Part shown: positions 37,627 through 51,800 of the stretch, piece by piece | How the letters are laid out: each line of letters starts with the position of its first letter | Position numbering within the stretch: position 1 is the stretch's first letter | Source of the DNA: Tanytarsus gracilentus | Taxonomy: Eukaryota; Arthropoda; Insecta; Diptera; Chironomidae | NCBI GenBank assembly: GCA_038502055.1 | Contig: JAXRKN010000040.1 | Span: 2,480,001-2,544,000, forward strand | Length of the DNA stretch: 64,000 nt | Reading direction: 5' to 3' | The notes under the pieces: model-generated | Database searches by the model: none | What the model was told of the DNA's origin: nothing | Seen by the model: the letters and a program-made list of their open reading frames with translations, nothing else | Position numbers and translations under genes: made by a program

Positions 37627-40600
37627 TTTATTTTAACCTTTTTTTTGTTATAAAGTTGTTCATAATATATTATATAATATATATTTGTTTGTTTGTTTTT
37701 ACCTTTTATAAATATGATGTGTATTTTTAACTATTTCAATAGAAAATTAACAAGAAATTTTTCAATTGAAATATTTTTTCATTTTTGCTGATTTCATTAG
37801 TCAGTAAATTTACAAATCAAATGCATTTTTCTTTATCATTATTTAAATGTTTTTTTTAAAGTAGGTGGTGAGTTCTTTCTCAAGTTATTCAGTTATCAAA
37901 AAGAGATTTTCTTATTCTTTTTTTGGCAAATTTACGAAGTGAATTCTGTGTATGTGTGAGAGAAATAATCTATAATATAAGAAGAATAATTATCGTTACC
38001 TAGAAATTTTTTCTTTAATGTATGTGTTTTAAATAGAGAGAGATAATGATTAAATGTTGGTTGTGTGTTTGGTGTGAGAAGAAAAAGGAATCATTTTTTT
38101 CACTATATACTCATGTATGTATCATTTTAGCAATATATGAGTTGTATCATTTGGACTGTGCATGGACAAAATTTACATGCAAAAAATTCTATTGTATCAC
38201 GTTTTTATCTCTCTCAATGACATCTCTTAGAGTGCAATTCATGAGTGCATCCTTTAGCAAAAAAATCGCAATGTTTGTGTCCAATACTTTAATTTATTTC
38301 ATTTTAATGATAATTGAACAAAATACAATTTATTCAACCTTTTATCCGGCATCATCAAACTTTTTTAAACCATAAAGAGAGAAAAAAAATTATAAAAAAT
38401 TTGCCTGATATGATTCATGATTACCGATGCTGTTCTGATGGTGCTAATTTTCATCTTTTGCTATTCAAATTAATTAATTCAATTGGAATAATTTCGTTTT
38501 TGCTGAAGAAAATTTTCCAGGCTGAGTTTTGCAATTTTCTTAAGCTTATTTTCAAGAAATAAAAAAACATGATAAATTTGCTCAAAGAAACTAATTAATT
38601 TCTGCTTTTCCAGCTCTCTCTTAATTGTTTTTAATACTGTTGTACTGAAATCTCTTCTTTCTCTTTCTTTTTTTTCATCATAATTAGTTATTAGGATATT
38701 TTGCTCAGAAAAAAAGTTAATTATTCATTTTATTATTTATTTATGCAAAAAATTGAGTTGTATCGAATAGGAAGAGAGAAAAAGAACAAAATTTAAAAAT
38801 ATATATGCTTATGCTTATTTTAATATATTCATTGTTATTTTCTCATTAATGCATAATAAATAAATTCATCAGTTTTTTGTAACTTTTCCTCCATCATTTT
38901 ATTTTTCTTGTTTTCTCGGTTTACGGAACATTTTTGGACATTATGTCAATTGGTTTCATGCAATTTGATGAATAAAATAAAGTGCAAAATTGCACTTACC
39001 ATAGCTTATGAAATAATTATTCTTTTCTTCAAAAAAATCCCTCTATTGATGAAGCTACTGATGCGTTCGTATGATTTTACTACCAAGTTTCTTTTCTGCG
39101 TTTTTTCTTTCAAAGACATCAAAATCAAAAACTCAAATTTTTCTCAACAAAATTTTTTAGTTGATTCGCAATGTGCACTTTTACTTTTCCATGTAATTAT
39201 GTTTCTTAGGCTTCGTTCTCGACAAGAAAATTGGATGTTTTGTGTGTGTATGTGTGGGGAGGGAAAGAGATATTCTTACAATATCGATGTAATAGGATGT
39301 TCTCAATGGCTGATGTCTTTAAAAAAGTCTTATTGTAAAATGATTTATCATCATTACTAAATGTGTAATTTTTTTTCGCATTCAAAAGCTCATTTATTTA
39401 ATTTTTTCATCTTATCATTTTTATTTAATTTAATTATTTGTTTCAATAGTTTTTTTTTCATTGGACCATAATCACACTTTTAAATTACAAAGAAAATTTC
39501 AAATTGTTCTTCACTTTGATCCAACGCATTATGTTTCTTTCTTTTATAACTTTTAATAGTCATCAACGAAACGGAAAGATGAGAAATGATTTTTGGTTTT
39601 TTATTTCAAAACTAACTTCATTTTCTACTCAATCAGTTTTCATCCATTCTCATCTTTCGTAATCATTTTCTTTCTTCTTTCTCATAATAAAAAGCGTAAA
39701 TTTGTGTAATAATTAATGAATAGTCATTATCAATGTAATTTTCCTAAATATTTTTTTTTGTTTAATTATCTCAAAAATTTATTTATTTATTCATTTTTTT
39801 TCAAAGAGATTGACGAAGAAAAATTATGTAACTTATAATGTAATTTTGTAATGTGATACATGATATTTGATATTTTTTCGATTTAAAAATTGTTTTTTGA
39901 AAAATTTTCATTTTGTGCAGAAAAATTATCGACAAAGAAGTAGGAATGAAAAATTGTCCTAATTTTTTTTCGACCCGGGAAAATGCATGCAAGAAATATA
40001 AATTGGCAGATGATATTTTTTTATGTACAAGATTTTAGAGAAATTTACATTGGAGAGAAAAAATGTTTAGAGTGCATGTGGTGAAAGAAGGTTGATAGAA
40101 AGAGGGTTGAGATAGATAGAGTTGGAGCATATGTGTGGTTTTGGTTTTTCTCTCTTTGCAGGGAGAAAAATAAAAATGAGTTTATTGGAAAAATTTCAAT
40201 TTACTAAAGAATCTCGTTGGAATTTTTTAATATATATTTGCATTCAAGAATTTTTCATATCTTTCCCTCGGTTTTTTTGGTTTTATCATAAAACAAAAAT
40301 GAATAATGCCCATAATCATCGTGGTGATCGTTTATCAGAATTTATTGATTCCATCAATTTATTTTTATATTAAGTCAATATTCTCCTGCTTTTAACTTTT
40401 ATTTTTTCATTGAAGAAAGGAACAAAAAATCTTGTCTGTTGTATCATGTGCATAAGAAGAAAATTTTCAACAAAAATATTTCCATAAAATTATTGGTTTT
40501 GTTTGTTTTTCATCAAAAATTTTACTTTAACAATTTCAAAAGTTTTTTTCTTCGTCTTCCTTCATTTCTCTTTTTTTAAGTCGTAAGGCATATTTTTGTT

Positions 40601-43600
40601 CTAATATTTCCTTGTTTATTCCAAAAAAGGTTTTACCCTCTTTATGTGTTTTTTGTCTCCTCTAAAATCTAATGTCTATTTAATAACTTCATCATTTTCA
40701 TCGTCATCATAAAAATGTATGTGTGTATATTATCTAACGGGAGGAAATAAATTGAAAACGGATTCGAAAATGCGATGATAATTTTGCAGCCAATCAATTC
40801 ATGTGCACATATCATATCATTTTTGGCAAATCATCATATAAACACGATTGGCTGTTCGAGATTTCACATTCCGTTGTTGTTGTCGTCGTCGGCATCGTAT
40901 ATGTGTATCGAATTTATTTTTCTCTGGGTTGTAAGCATGCGTTACTGCAATTTTTGTGCAAAAGTTTGTAATAATTTTTTTTGTTGTTGCTTAGTTCAAT
41001 AATCAATATAATAAATATGAATGTACGTGTGTTTTAGTGAAGAAGAACAAAAATGAGACGAGGCAGCCGGATAATTAGGCAGAAAAATGAAGCTCGTTCG
41101 ACCTTGGCTTGTATCGAGTATCACTTACTCTCTAGCAATTTACTCTACAATTCTACTATGATTACATCAGTTAGAAGTTTGAGGAAGAGTGGTGTCGGTG
41201 GTGGAAGTATATTTATATAATAAGTTGTGCGGGGTGGTATAGTGTGGAAGGGAAAGAGAGAGAGAGAGAAAAAGAATTATAGTAATGATGATCATAATGG
41301 ATTATTGCGATCCATGCGAAGAAGATAAGCGAAACTCAATTAGATGAATGTAATGACTTAATGTACATAGAGAGAATATAGCAATATATAATATGGAGTG
41401 TACAAAGAGTGTGAAAATTCTTTTCTGTGTAAGATAGAAAAAGAGATTGTGAAAAAACGAGAGACTTTTTCTTTCCATTATGAGCATGTGTCAAGAGGCA
41501 TTTAGGAATTTTCTAAAAAGCGCAATATGTTCTCTTAACGTATAAAATTCATGCGATCTCATCCTTAAAATTTAATTAATTTGGCTTCATCTTTTTTAAT
41601 AAATATTTTCTTCTTAAATTTGAATCGTCCTCATTCATATTTTTTTTCTTTTGTTTCAATCACTGAAAACAACTTTTTTCTTAATGTTCTTCTTCGTCAT
41701 CATTTTTTAGTTTTATTTTTAATTCTTTAATATTAATTGCAGAAATACCCTGTATCCTATTTATTTATATTATCAAGTTTTACTGTATAAATATATAATT
41801 TAAATATGATTAAGAACTTAGCTTTTACTTCTCTACACTTTCCTTCAAATCATCGCTTCGCATCCATGCTTCCTCATTATTTTGTTATCCTAAAATTTTA
41901 CAAAGTTTTGAATTTCTTTTCTTTTTTTGTAATAATTTTGAATAATTAAGAAATGTTTCAATAAATGTATTTAATGTTAAGCTATTTCATTTTAATGATG
42001 ACCTACAATTTAAAAAAAATGCAAAGCTCTTTGATGATGTTTTTTTTACTCTCGCGCGGTAAAATCAAATCAATTAAGAAACGCTCTCTTTTAATTGGTT
42101 TTTAGGCTTTCAGTTTTTCTGCGCTCTTTGAAAAATAAATCTTTTCATGTCGTTTCTTATTTCACCTTCATTATCATGATGATTGCTGTTGAAGTAAGAA
42201 GAGGTGAAAAAAATAATCGTCTTTTTAGAAGTGGAAAGAAGAGAGAACATCGCATAAGAAATAAGATTTATATAATTTCTCCATCTTAATATTTTTTGCT
42301 CTCTCTCTGTTTTTCATCATCTAATTAGAATCTTCAAATGAGATTAAAATTTCCATTTAAGGAGCATTTCATCTATACTCGAAACCATTAAAGAGTTCGC
42401 GTGCAAAAAAAGCGAGTCGTCTTTTTCATAATGAAGAGCGTACGTCATTAAAAATGAAAATCATTTTGCCGCTATTTATTCTTCAACTTTCAAGAACTTG
42501 AAGTGTTTATACTCTCACTAAGTGTGTGCTTTTGACTTAAATTTAACTTACACCATTTTCTCAAGGCGAATTCGCTATTATCCTTGTTTTCATATTTTTT
42601 AGATACATTTTCTCTTAATAATGTGGTCAAATATATTCTTTCATGTCATCACTTAAATGAAACTGCATAGTATTTTTTTTTTCCTAAAAAGAAAATCTTT
42701 TCAAACTTCTCATTCATATTTTTTTAGGACTCAATGGCACCTTTCATATAAAATGCGAAAATCATCTATTTTTTATATTAAAAATATTTCTCATTATCTA
42801 CTGCAGCTAATTTACTATTCCAATTAAAGTGACAGTAGATATTGTGAGGTAAAAACAAAACAAAAGACGAGATTTTTAATTATTGACATTTTTAAATTTT
42901 TAACAAGTAAAAATGATCTCGTGCGAGCAAAAAAGAATTTATCTAATATTTTTACATTCTAATTAAGAGAAAATTTCTTTAAAAAAAATTCAATGGAGAT
43001 TAAATGGTAGAATGGCGGAGCGAAAATTATTTTTACTTATCTATGCACTACTACAGTTTAAATTGTATATATCTAAGAGAGATAATAATATTTTAAATAT
43101 TTTAATAATTTTTCACCTTCTTTTTTGTTTTTTTGGTTGAATGAAATTGGAATTGAAACAAAATTATTTTTTATATATCCTTTAAACCCTTCTTTTGTAT
43201 ATATTGATGTTGTTAGTACAATATATAAGTATGATTTTATATCTTTGAAATTTCTTTCTTTTGTTAGTACGGATTTGATACGGGCATATTTTTTCATTGT
43301 TGTTACTCACTTAATTGCAAAAATCTTTTTTTTGGATGCATTACTTGCTTATTTTATGCATAATAATTAGTATAATTCAAGTTCTAAGGAGAATACTGAA
43401 TGTTTTTTATAAGAGCTTTCTACTAGTAATAATTCATGCGATGATTAGTGAATATAAGAAATAAGTTCTATTCGAGAAGAGAAAACCTAGGTTTTATATT
43501 TTTTTAAAATGACAAGAGACTAGAAATTATAGAAATAACTTCTGGACTTTGAATGATCTCAGAAAAGTGATTTTTTCAGTCAACGCGTTTTCTAGTAGTA

Positions 43601-45679
43601 TCTTGATCTCTTTTATTTTTTGGTAAAATGTTTTCTTCTTTTATACAAAAATCTCTATTTCATTTTCGTTAAATGATATGGTGCGTTTTATCTAATAATT
43701 TACTTTTCACCTTTCTCGCGGTTCATTTTCGTCATCATATAGGAATATTAACATCATTTACCTTTTTTTTGAATACTAAAAGGAGTTGAATATAATTTTA
43801 AAGCTGATCGTATTTTATTAAACCAATTTTACTGTTTCTTCATTTTTCTCTGATCTTTTTTATTTTTTAAGCATCGATTTGACAATTTATTTAAAAACTA
43901 CATGCTAGATTTGAAAGAAAATGGCTTTTGGCATTTTTCATTATTATTGAGATGTTTTTAGTTGATGTACATGATAATTTACCAATTTTATCAAGCATTT
44001 GTATTTTTTAATGATAAAGCTGTTTAGTTATTCTGGATCTCACTCTGAAGCTGCGCACCAATTAAGGGCTTGAAAAGGACTTTGGTGCAACAATATTGAA
44101 AAATTAAATTTATTCCCCGAGCACGCGAAAATGAGCAACGAAATTACATATTACATGACACACATGGAAAATGAATAATAAAATAAAGTCACATCAAAAT
44201 AGAGATATTTCATTTGGTAACTCTCATTGGACTTGTAAATTATTAATTTTAAAAAAGAGTTTTTATTATTTTTTGTTTCAATAAAGTTATCGTTTTTGAT
44301 ATTTTACACGTTTTTTTTGCAACATTCAATTCACAGCCCGTATGTGGAATTTATGACTTCATTAATGTGACTAATTTTTATTACCATTAAATAAACATGA
44401 AACAAGTTAATATAGATATTTGTGCACTATATAGTGAAAATTAAAAAGAAAACTTTCTTGTATATAAAGTTTTTCTCGCTCAGCAACTTGAAGGGAAAAA
44501 GAAAGTTGAGATCCAGAATATGAAAGAGTATGAGATGGTAATTAAACTTTTCAAATGAAATTAATTTATGAAATTACAGTATGGTGAGACAGCAATAGAA
44601 GAAGCCGAAAGTGGAAGAAGAAGAGAGGAGAGGGTTATTAATTTATTATTAATATTGATAATTTTTTTTTTGAAAAATGTTGTAATCTAATATACGTGTA
44701 CTCTAGTAGAGAATATGCTTAATTATTGGCTTTCCTATTTTGTGATGGTTTAAAATCTTTTGTTCCAAGAGATAATGATGCCAATTATGATTTAAAATAA
44801 AAAGTTAGTGTGATGAGAAAGTTTTAAAATTTATTTCCTCTCCTTTTTCTTCTTGCGATGGACGATAAATAAAAATATTTTAAAAATAAATTTGTTATGT
44901 TTGTATTAATTTATATATTTATGATCTTTTAATCGTCTAAAAGTGCTAGTAAATGCGAAAAAGATGTTTTAAATATTTCACGATTTTTAGCAGCAAAATT
45001 TTTAATTTTTTTTCTTCCAATTCATCCACTTGTTCTTAAAAACTTAAATAGTTAGGTTAGTTTTTGTTTTGTAGCTCTCTCTCATATGTTTCCTTTTTAT
45101 CTAATTTTTATATAAATTTAATTTTATTCATTTTTTCTGTTCATCTAAAGAGTAACATTTAAAGAAAGAATCAAAAGAGATTTTATCGCTCAAAAATTGG
45201 CCAAAATAATTTTTAAAGATATTCGCTATTCATATGTTCATGCTACCTTTTTTCATACTTCATCATTTTTGAAATATATTTTACATAAAAATTGATATTT
45301 AAGTTAAAAATATGCAAATGCAATGTATAATAATGTATTGTTATCGATAGGAGGAAAATCAACTGTTTTCATTATTTCCCTTTTTTAATATATTTTAAGT
45401 TTATCTCATATGAGTGTTTTTTGAATTTTTTCTTCTTTTTTTACTTTTTTATATTTTCACTAATTTTTTTTAAAGCTTCAGCTAATTTCTCATCATCGTT
45501 CGTTTATCATATCATCAAAAAAATTGTGATTTATTAGCGAAAAAAAGACATTTCATTAGGATGAGAGAAAAATAAACTTAATATTTTTGTGTTGTGGTAA
45601 ACGATCGTGTGGAGTCGCTCATGGAGACGCTCACCTGATAAAATAGTTTTCTAGATTCGCCGTTTGACTCTGTTGATTG
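37627..45679 (-). other. Possible very long bru3 3' UTR (A-rich in sense)
   Basis: From the bru3 stop codon down to about 37.6 kb the plus strand is persistently T-rich, with long T runs; the sense strand is therefore A-rich. The more balanced sequence left of 37.4 kb lacks this bias. A strand-asymmetric composition that begins at a stop codon suggests transcribed sequence. Neuronal RNA-binding protein genes in insects often have very long extended 3' UTRs. Candidate poly(A) signals include 45530-45535 (proximal, 145 nt past the stop) and 37627-37632 (distal), among many AATAAA matches. No open frame here looks coding. This is inference; the region could equally be intergenic. Confidence 0.3.
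45530..45535 (-). terminator. bru3: Candidate proximal poly(A) signal of bru3
   Basis: TTTATT on the plus strand reads AATAAA in the sense of bru3, 145 nt past the stop codon. It is the nearest match that I see. Confidence 0.3.
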
Positions 45680-45807
45680 TTAATAAGGTCGATTGGCATC
45701 TTTAGGTCTTTTCAACTGAACCTTCAGTCTTTTCATTCCAATTTGGAAACCATTCATCGCTTGAATAGCTGCTTGAGCACTGGCAGGATTATCAAAGGAA
45801 ACAAAAC
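45680..45807 (-). CDS. bru3: bru3 terminal coding exon: end of RRM3 and stop (128 nt)
   Basis: It follows a 63-nt intron (acceptor TTTCTCCAG) and encodes [20 protein letters not shown], then [20 protein letters not shown] and Y before TAA at 45682-45680. Nearly invariant across CELF proteins. If the 63-nt intron is retained, the frame meets a TGA after three codons. Confidence 0.96.
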
Positions 45808-48800
45808 CTGGAGAAATAAATTTGAAAAATTATTAAATCTGTTTTATTTTTTGCTTTATTCAACACTCACCAAAACATTTACTTTGATTTGTAGCGCGAT
45901 CGATAAATACTTTAGAACTAATAACTGTACCGAAGGGCATAAACATTTGCATCAACTCGCCATCGCCAAACTCTTGCGGCAAATGATAAATGAACAGGTT
46001 ACAGCCTTCAGGTCCACTTATGGAGCATCCTATTTGACAAATGAAATTGAAATGGACAGTTGATGTTAAGACTATCGATATCAGTCGTCATTTAATGTCA
46101 ATAGCATTAATGGATATTTTAAAATCGAACCACATTTGAAATGGGACATACACATCAAAAATTAATAACTTAGAAAATTTGAGCGGACAGGTGGAAATTG
46201 AGCTGAAAATTATAATTGACATTCAAATATGTATTTCTCGTTCATGGGTACGAATTTTGCATTTTAATATAATCAAATTGACTTCTGCTTTAATTTCGAC
46301 TATAAATATATTTAGAGCAACATGGAGAGCTTTTTGTGGATAACCAAGAGGGATTTGTTTGTAAGTTACATGTGATAAAAATCAAAAAAATTAACAGGAA
46401 TTTTTTTATGGGAACAAAGGATTTACTCTGAAAGCATTCACAAAAAGCTTTTCATGTGGAACATATTTTTTCAATTAACTTCCTTTTTTTGACATCCATA
46501 AAAGCATGCTCTTGATCAAAAAAATAAATAAAAAATTAAAAAGTGACTTGATTTAAATAGAAAGAGAGTAAAAACTGAGTGAAACAACATTCACATAAAA
46601 AATTTAATCAAATAAATAATTCAAGGTGGATAATTGCTCTATATATTATGATGAGGAAGGACAACAATTATAGTAGCATAAATTTTCTTTCATTTAATTG
46701 TTAGAAAATTTACATCATAAAAATGGCCGCACATAAAAATATTCAAACATAAGAAACAGTGAGTATAAAAAGGAGTTTTTTTGGTTTCATTTGTGATCAA
46801 TTTTGGTATGTGAATTTAGATGTTGACTCTTACCTTCACGTTGAACTGATGGAATTGCGGCAATTGGCTGGGGCATAGCTTGCGAGAACTGTCCGTACAC
46901 GGCAGGATAGGCTGTTAAATAATATTTAACAATCATATACATTTAAAATACATTAAGACATCGAATTATTTATGAGATTTTATGTTTTAATATTTTATTA
47001 GCGAAAATGAAGTTTTAATTTGGGTGGGGAAAAGTTTGTCATTGAAATAATTACGTCATTAAATGTGAGAGCTTAACAACACCTGCAATTTAAGACAGGG
47101 CTGTGGAAATGAAATCCTTTCTAATTGTCGGCACTTTTTCATGAGAGAATTTTTCACATCAAAAAAGTTTATGAGTTTTTTTTATGAGGCGGGAATCGAG
47201 TTTAAAAAGGGGTGGAAAGAACTGTTGATTAAAAATGCAAAAGCAAACAGCCACAAATGCTTTTTAAATGGAACCACAAAATCTCTCCTACTTTTTCATA
47301 TGTGCGACTTCACACACTCTCTGTTGAAAAATTGTCATCCACGTTGACACGGAAAAAAGTGAGGGTTGAATGTATATGGAAGGTAGACTGTATGTGGCTA
47401 AATGTTCTGAAAACTTTTTATAATGACATTTTAATTAAAGCTAAAAATTTAATGAAACATTTTTACGAGTTTTTTGTGTGCTCACGTGGAAGAATTCAGA
47501 AAGACTCTATTTGATGTATTTCATGCACTTTTCCCCAAACTGAAATCATTTTTGCATGTATTTGTTTTATTTGGTCATGACGAAAAACTTTTTTTAATTT
47601 TAAAATTTATTTGTGTTCTACCAAGTTGCGATGTTGAAAAAGTTTGACAGTAAAATTATTTTTGTCAATTCAATTAAACGTTACAAGTTAATAAAGTTAT
47701 AATTTTATTTCGTCAAATTTTCAACATCTCTCAACTAAAGTTTAATATGAGTGCAAAAGTACTGAGAAAAAAATATATTAAATTATTGATGACACATCAA
47801 GAAAATTTATATTTTTAAGAAACTATAAAAAGAAACGTGTAATAAGAGAATTTTTCATTAAAATTTACATTAAAAATATAAAGTATATTTTTAGGCATTG
47901 ATAAAGTGAGTAAAAGAAGAACTTTCTACAATATAAAGTGTCAGGTTATATAGAAAGCTAAACAGAAAACATTGAACACGATTTATTTTGTGAACCAATG
48001 TAAACACATACACACAACATCGAATGAATAATATAAATTTGTGAGGAAGGCAGAAGAGAGAAAGAAATATTGCAAATCACTCACCAACTCCTGGATACGG
48101 TTGAATGCCAGGATAAGCAGCATGCGGTAAAGCAGCATCGCCATTGGCCAGCCCTTGTGCTGGTATCGACAATTGCAGTGCATCTGTAAAAATTAATCAC
48201 AACAACACAACATGTAGCGATGATGTTAGAGTAAAAAAAGGACTTTGATTGATTACTTTCATAATTTATACTTACGTCCTGGATACGTATGAGGTATTCC
48301 GTTTGAATAAACAGCCTCTGCTCCAGTGGGTTGTCCGTTTGGTTGTGCGGCCATGTTGAAAGTTGGCATTGTTGGGGATGGCAAAGATGCATTAACAGGT
48401 TGTCCTAATTTGTGTATTTGATGATATTTTGATGTGAGGTGCAAATTTATACATCGTGTGAATATTAGTCGATTATGAGTTTGATTAGAAAGAGAGAGGT
48501 CACATGTGTGTAGTTTGTGTTTGGTGTTAAATGATAAGAAGAGAGGGGAGAAAGTGTGTTGAGAGAGAGATTTCAGATTTAGTTAGAGTGCCATGATACA
48601 TATTTATTAGATTCAAGAAACAAATTCAAATCCATCTCAAGAGTTGCTGATAATTTTTAGATTAACATGGAAATAAACTCTTACTCGAGAGAGATGAGAT
48701 TTGAATTAGTTGTTTATATGTAGTTTGATGAAAATTTATTCCCTAATCTAATGAATAATTTGATATGATGATGATCAAAATATTGAAACTCACCACCTAA

Positions 48801-51800
48801 AGCGTGAGGTATTTGGGTAGCTAGAGCAGCCATAGGATTCATGTAGGTGCCTTGCGCTGTAGCTGCCGCCATAAGTGCGGCTTGTTGTTGCGTTTGAGCG
48901 TAAGCATTATATGGTCCAAACTGATTAAATACAAAAGGACTAAGTAAATTCATGTGGCCAGCCATTTGCTGCATGCGTCTTATTTGTCTTTCTTTTTCGG
49001 TATCAGCAAATTTTACAACTAAGCTGGAAGATGCTCCCTAAAATGAGAAAAAATTTGTAGAAAAAAAGATTAATTATAAAAAATTCACTTTATTTCCCAA
49101 GTTTACCCGTAAAAAAATAAAAAAAAACCTGTCTTAAAAAACTTTAAATGACTTTTTAAAGTTTCGCATGCGAGAGGATGACGCTCTCTTAGTGAACAAA
49201 TGACGCTTTTATTGCGAGGCAAGTAAAAAATATACGAAAAGCGCGGAGAAGAAGAAAAATTACTGCAAAAAGAGCTCTTTGTATTCCCCCTCCGCACACA
49301 AGAGAGAGATGAAGAAAAGTGAAGTAAATTTAATAAAAATTTTCATCCCTTCACGAGGAGAAAAAAAAGATCGAAAAAATTTCGAGAGTGAAGGCATTAA
49401 TAAACTTCACTTTTTAAAGTCATAAAAAAGAGTATAAAGTAAAGTGCGCTGCAACAGGCAAGAACTCTGAAATTGAAATATCATCTCAACAATAAGTAAG
49501 TTCTTCATTTCTGTCTACTTTATGTATACGAAACATCACGTTGTAAAAAGCCATGGATGGAGAAAAATGACGGAAAGTACTTTTGATGTTACATTCATTT
49601 TTGTACAACGAAAGAAACTTCACATAATAATAATGGCATGCCAGAGTGCAAGATGAATTTGAGTAAGACACCGTTACAAAAATATCTCGAGTTAAAAGTT
49701 TCTTCAGATATTTGTCTAGAGTTCAAAAATGAAATTGAACATAAAATTTCTTTCCTGCTGTTGTTCCCGATAGAGACAAAAGTTCAAGTCACAGTCAGAT
49801 TCAAGCATAATATTTGAAGAGAGAAGTTTGTCTTTAAAAGTTAATGCAACTCTACCACTCCCAGTTTTCTATTAACGAGCGAGTAAAACGGAAACCTATT
49901 ATCTGTAAATGCTTGCAACAAAAAAAAAGTTTGTTTTAGTTTTATTTGAAAGTAATTACTATCATTGTACGGCTATCCACTCCTGCTTCTCCAGTCATTC
50001 TTTATTTCCACTAACTCACTTTAATGTAACGTGATTAAATCGGAGACAAAAAAAATGGGAGCGGAAGGATGCAAAGGAAAAAATGTCATCTGCAATGACC
50101 GTACCGAATGTTTGTTGAGCTCTCTTCTATTTAACTTCAGCCATTAGTCTCCTCCTCAATTGTTCTGAGCTCAAAATCGTGCTTGAATGAATTTTTTCGG
50201 GATAAATTTTCCCTAAAGCTTATATGAGCATGAAATTATATTTTTTATCTCTGTCATGATGGTGCAAACACACACAAAAAAGTTTGCATCTTCATTTCTA
50301 AGGTTTATGTCCAAATAATCTCAACGAAAGACTATAAAGCATACTTTTTATTCTCTCGCACTAAAAATGTATATATACGAGAGATGTTGATTAACATCTA
50401 AAAAGGGGTCAATCGGGAGGGTTTGTATGAGAAGCTTTATTGCTGAAACTTCATAATGAGCTGCATTATTTTTAAAACAACCCTCTCGTTTTTTTTTATT
50501 GTAAAACTCCTAAGCTCGAACGGAAAACTTTTTACTGATTCTATTTCGGTTTTGTTGCTCTCCCTCACTATAAAACAAATTTTCTCTAGATCACTTCATG
50601 CTTCTACCCCATGAAAACTTGATTATAAATGTTTGCAAAAAACAGCTATTTAATTAGCATTAACGAAGGAATGAGAATGAAAAAGTTTTCCTTTCTCTGG
50701 CCAAAAAAAGTGCAATGCTTTAATGACTTGATAGTATAATTTGAGAGGAGGGAAGTCGATGCGATGAGAATAATGAAAATCAGAATAAAAGAGAGCGAAG
50801 TGCACGATGTAGAGTGAAAATTCGCTTGTTGCGCCTTCATGAAATATTCATTATTATCGGTGCACAGAGAGTGAGTGGGAATTGTGTTGCAGGCGGATTA
50901 GTGTTATAGTTTGGCATCATCAACATCGCACAGACTGAATAAGCTGTTGAAATTAAGTTAGAACGAGAGATTTAATGTGCACATTTGAACCTTTTAATAG
51001 TACATCGCCTCCTTTTCTGGCATATATCGAATTATCAGTCTAAAGCCTCATAATCTAAAATTCAAACCATAAGCTTTTTATATGCATTTATGGGGAGAAA
51101 CTTTAATTTCGTTATTGCGATAGAAATGAAATTTACAGCTGGGAGCATAAAATTTGAGGCAATATATGCATTTAGATTACACATTCAAATTTCAATATAA
51201 CGACATGAAAAAGCATGCAGAGGGCATTAAATCAAGACGAGCGAATGGGATTCACACATGGTACGGAACCGTGTGTATTGGAAAATGTATTTTATAGATT
51301 TTGTATTTACACACACTCAGCACTCGCTCTTTGTGCCAATTTTATGTTTGTATGCTAAAACGAAATATTGGTAAAGAGGCAAAAAGGGGTAGAAGGCTGG
51401 CAATAAAATACTTCTACGCGCAACATGTACTCAAAACTGCAATTGTTTGCCTTATTGCGAGCATATAAAGAGAGCTGTTGCTGTCTGTCTAAAAAAAAGG
51501 GAAATACTCAATTTTGGATTTTTCTGAGTAAATTATGCTCGATATATACATAGTTTCAGGCATTCACGGCACGAGTTCACTTTATGATCGAATTTTTTTC
51601 TCTTTGCACACGATACATGCAATAAACATCGACAAACATATCCAAGTGATTGATGCCATTGCATATCGAATTGATAGCAAATATAAAGTGGAAATATTTA
51701 ATAATGTTCGAAACTCACAATGGACTTCGACATATTTTTTCTCGATAAATAAACAACATGAAAATATATGTGTTCGCGTGTGAGTGGGAAGTATAAAAAG

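Noticed and set aside
45677..46063. 128-residue plus-strand open frame
   Set aside because: It is antisense to the two RRM3 exons of bru3; the minus strand encodes the conserved protein.
48081..48444. Other minus-strand frames over the linker exons ([18 protein letters not shown])
   Set aside because: They are alternative-frame or intron read-through versions of the 129-nt and 99-nt bru3 exons.
48714..48974. 86-residue minus-strand frame starting [11 protein letters not shown]
   Set aside because: Its first part is the bru3 linker exon; the remainder is read-through past the donor at 48793 into the intron.
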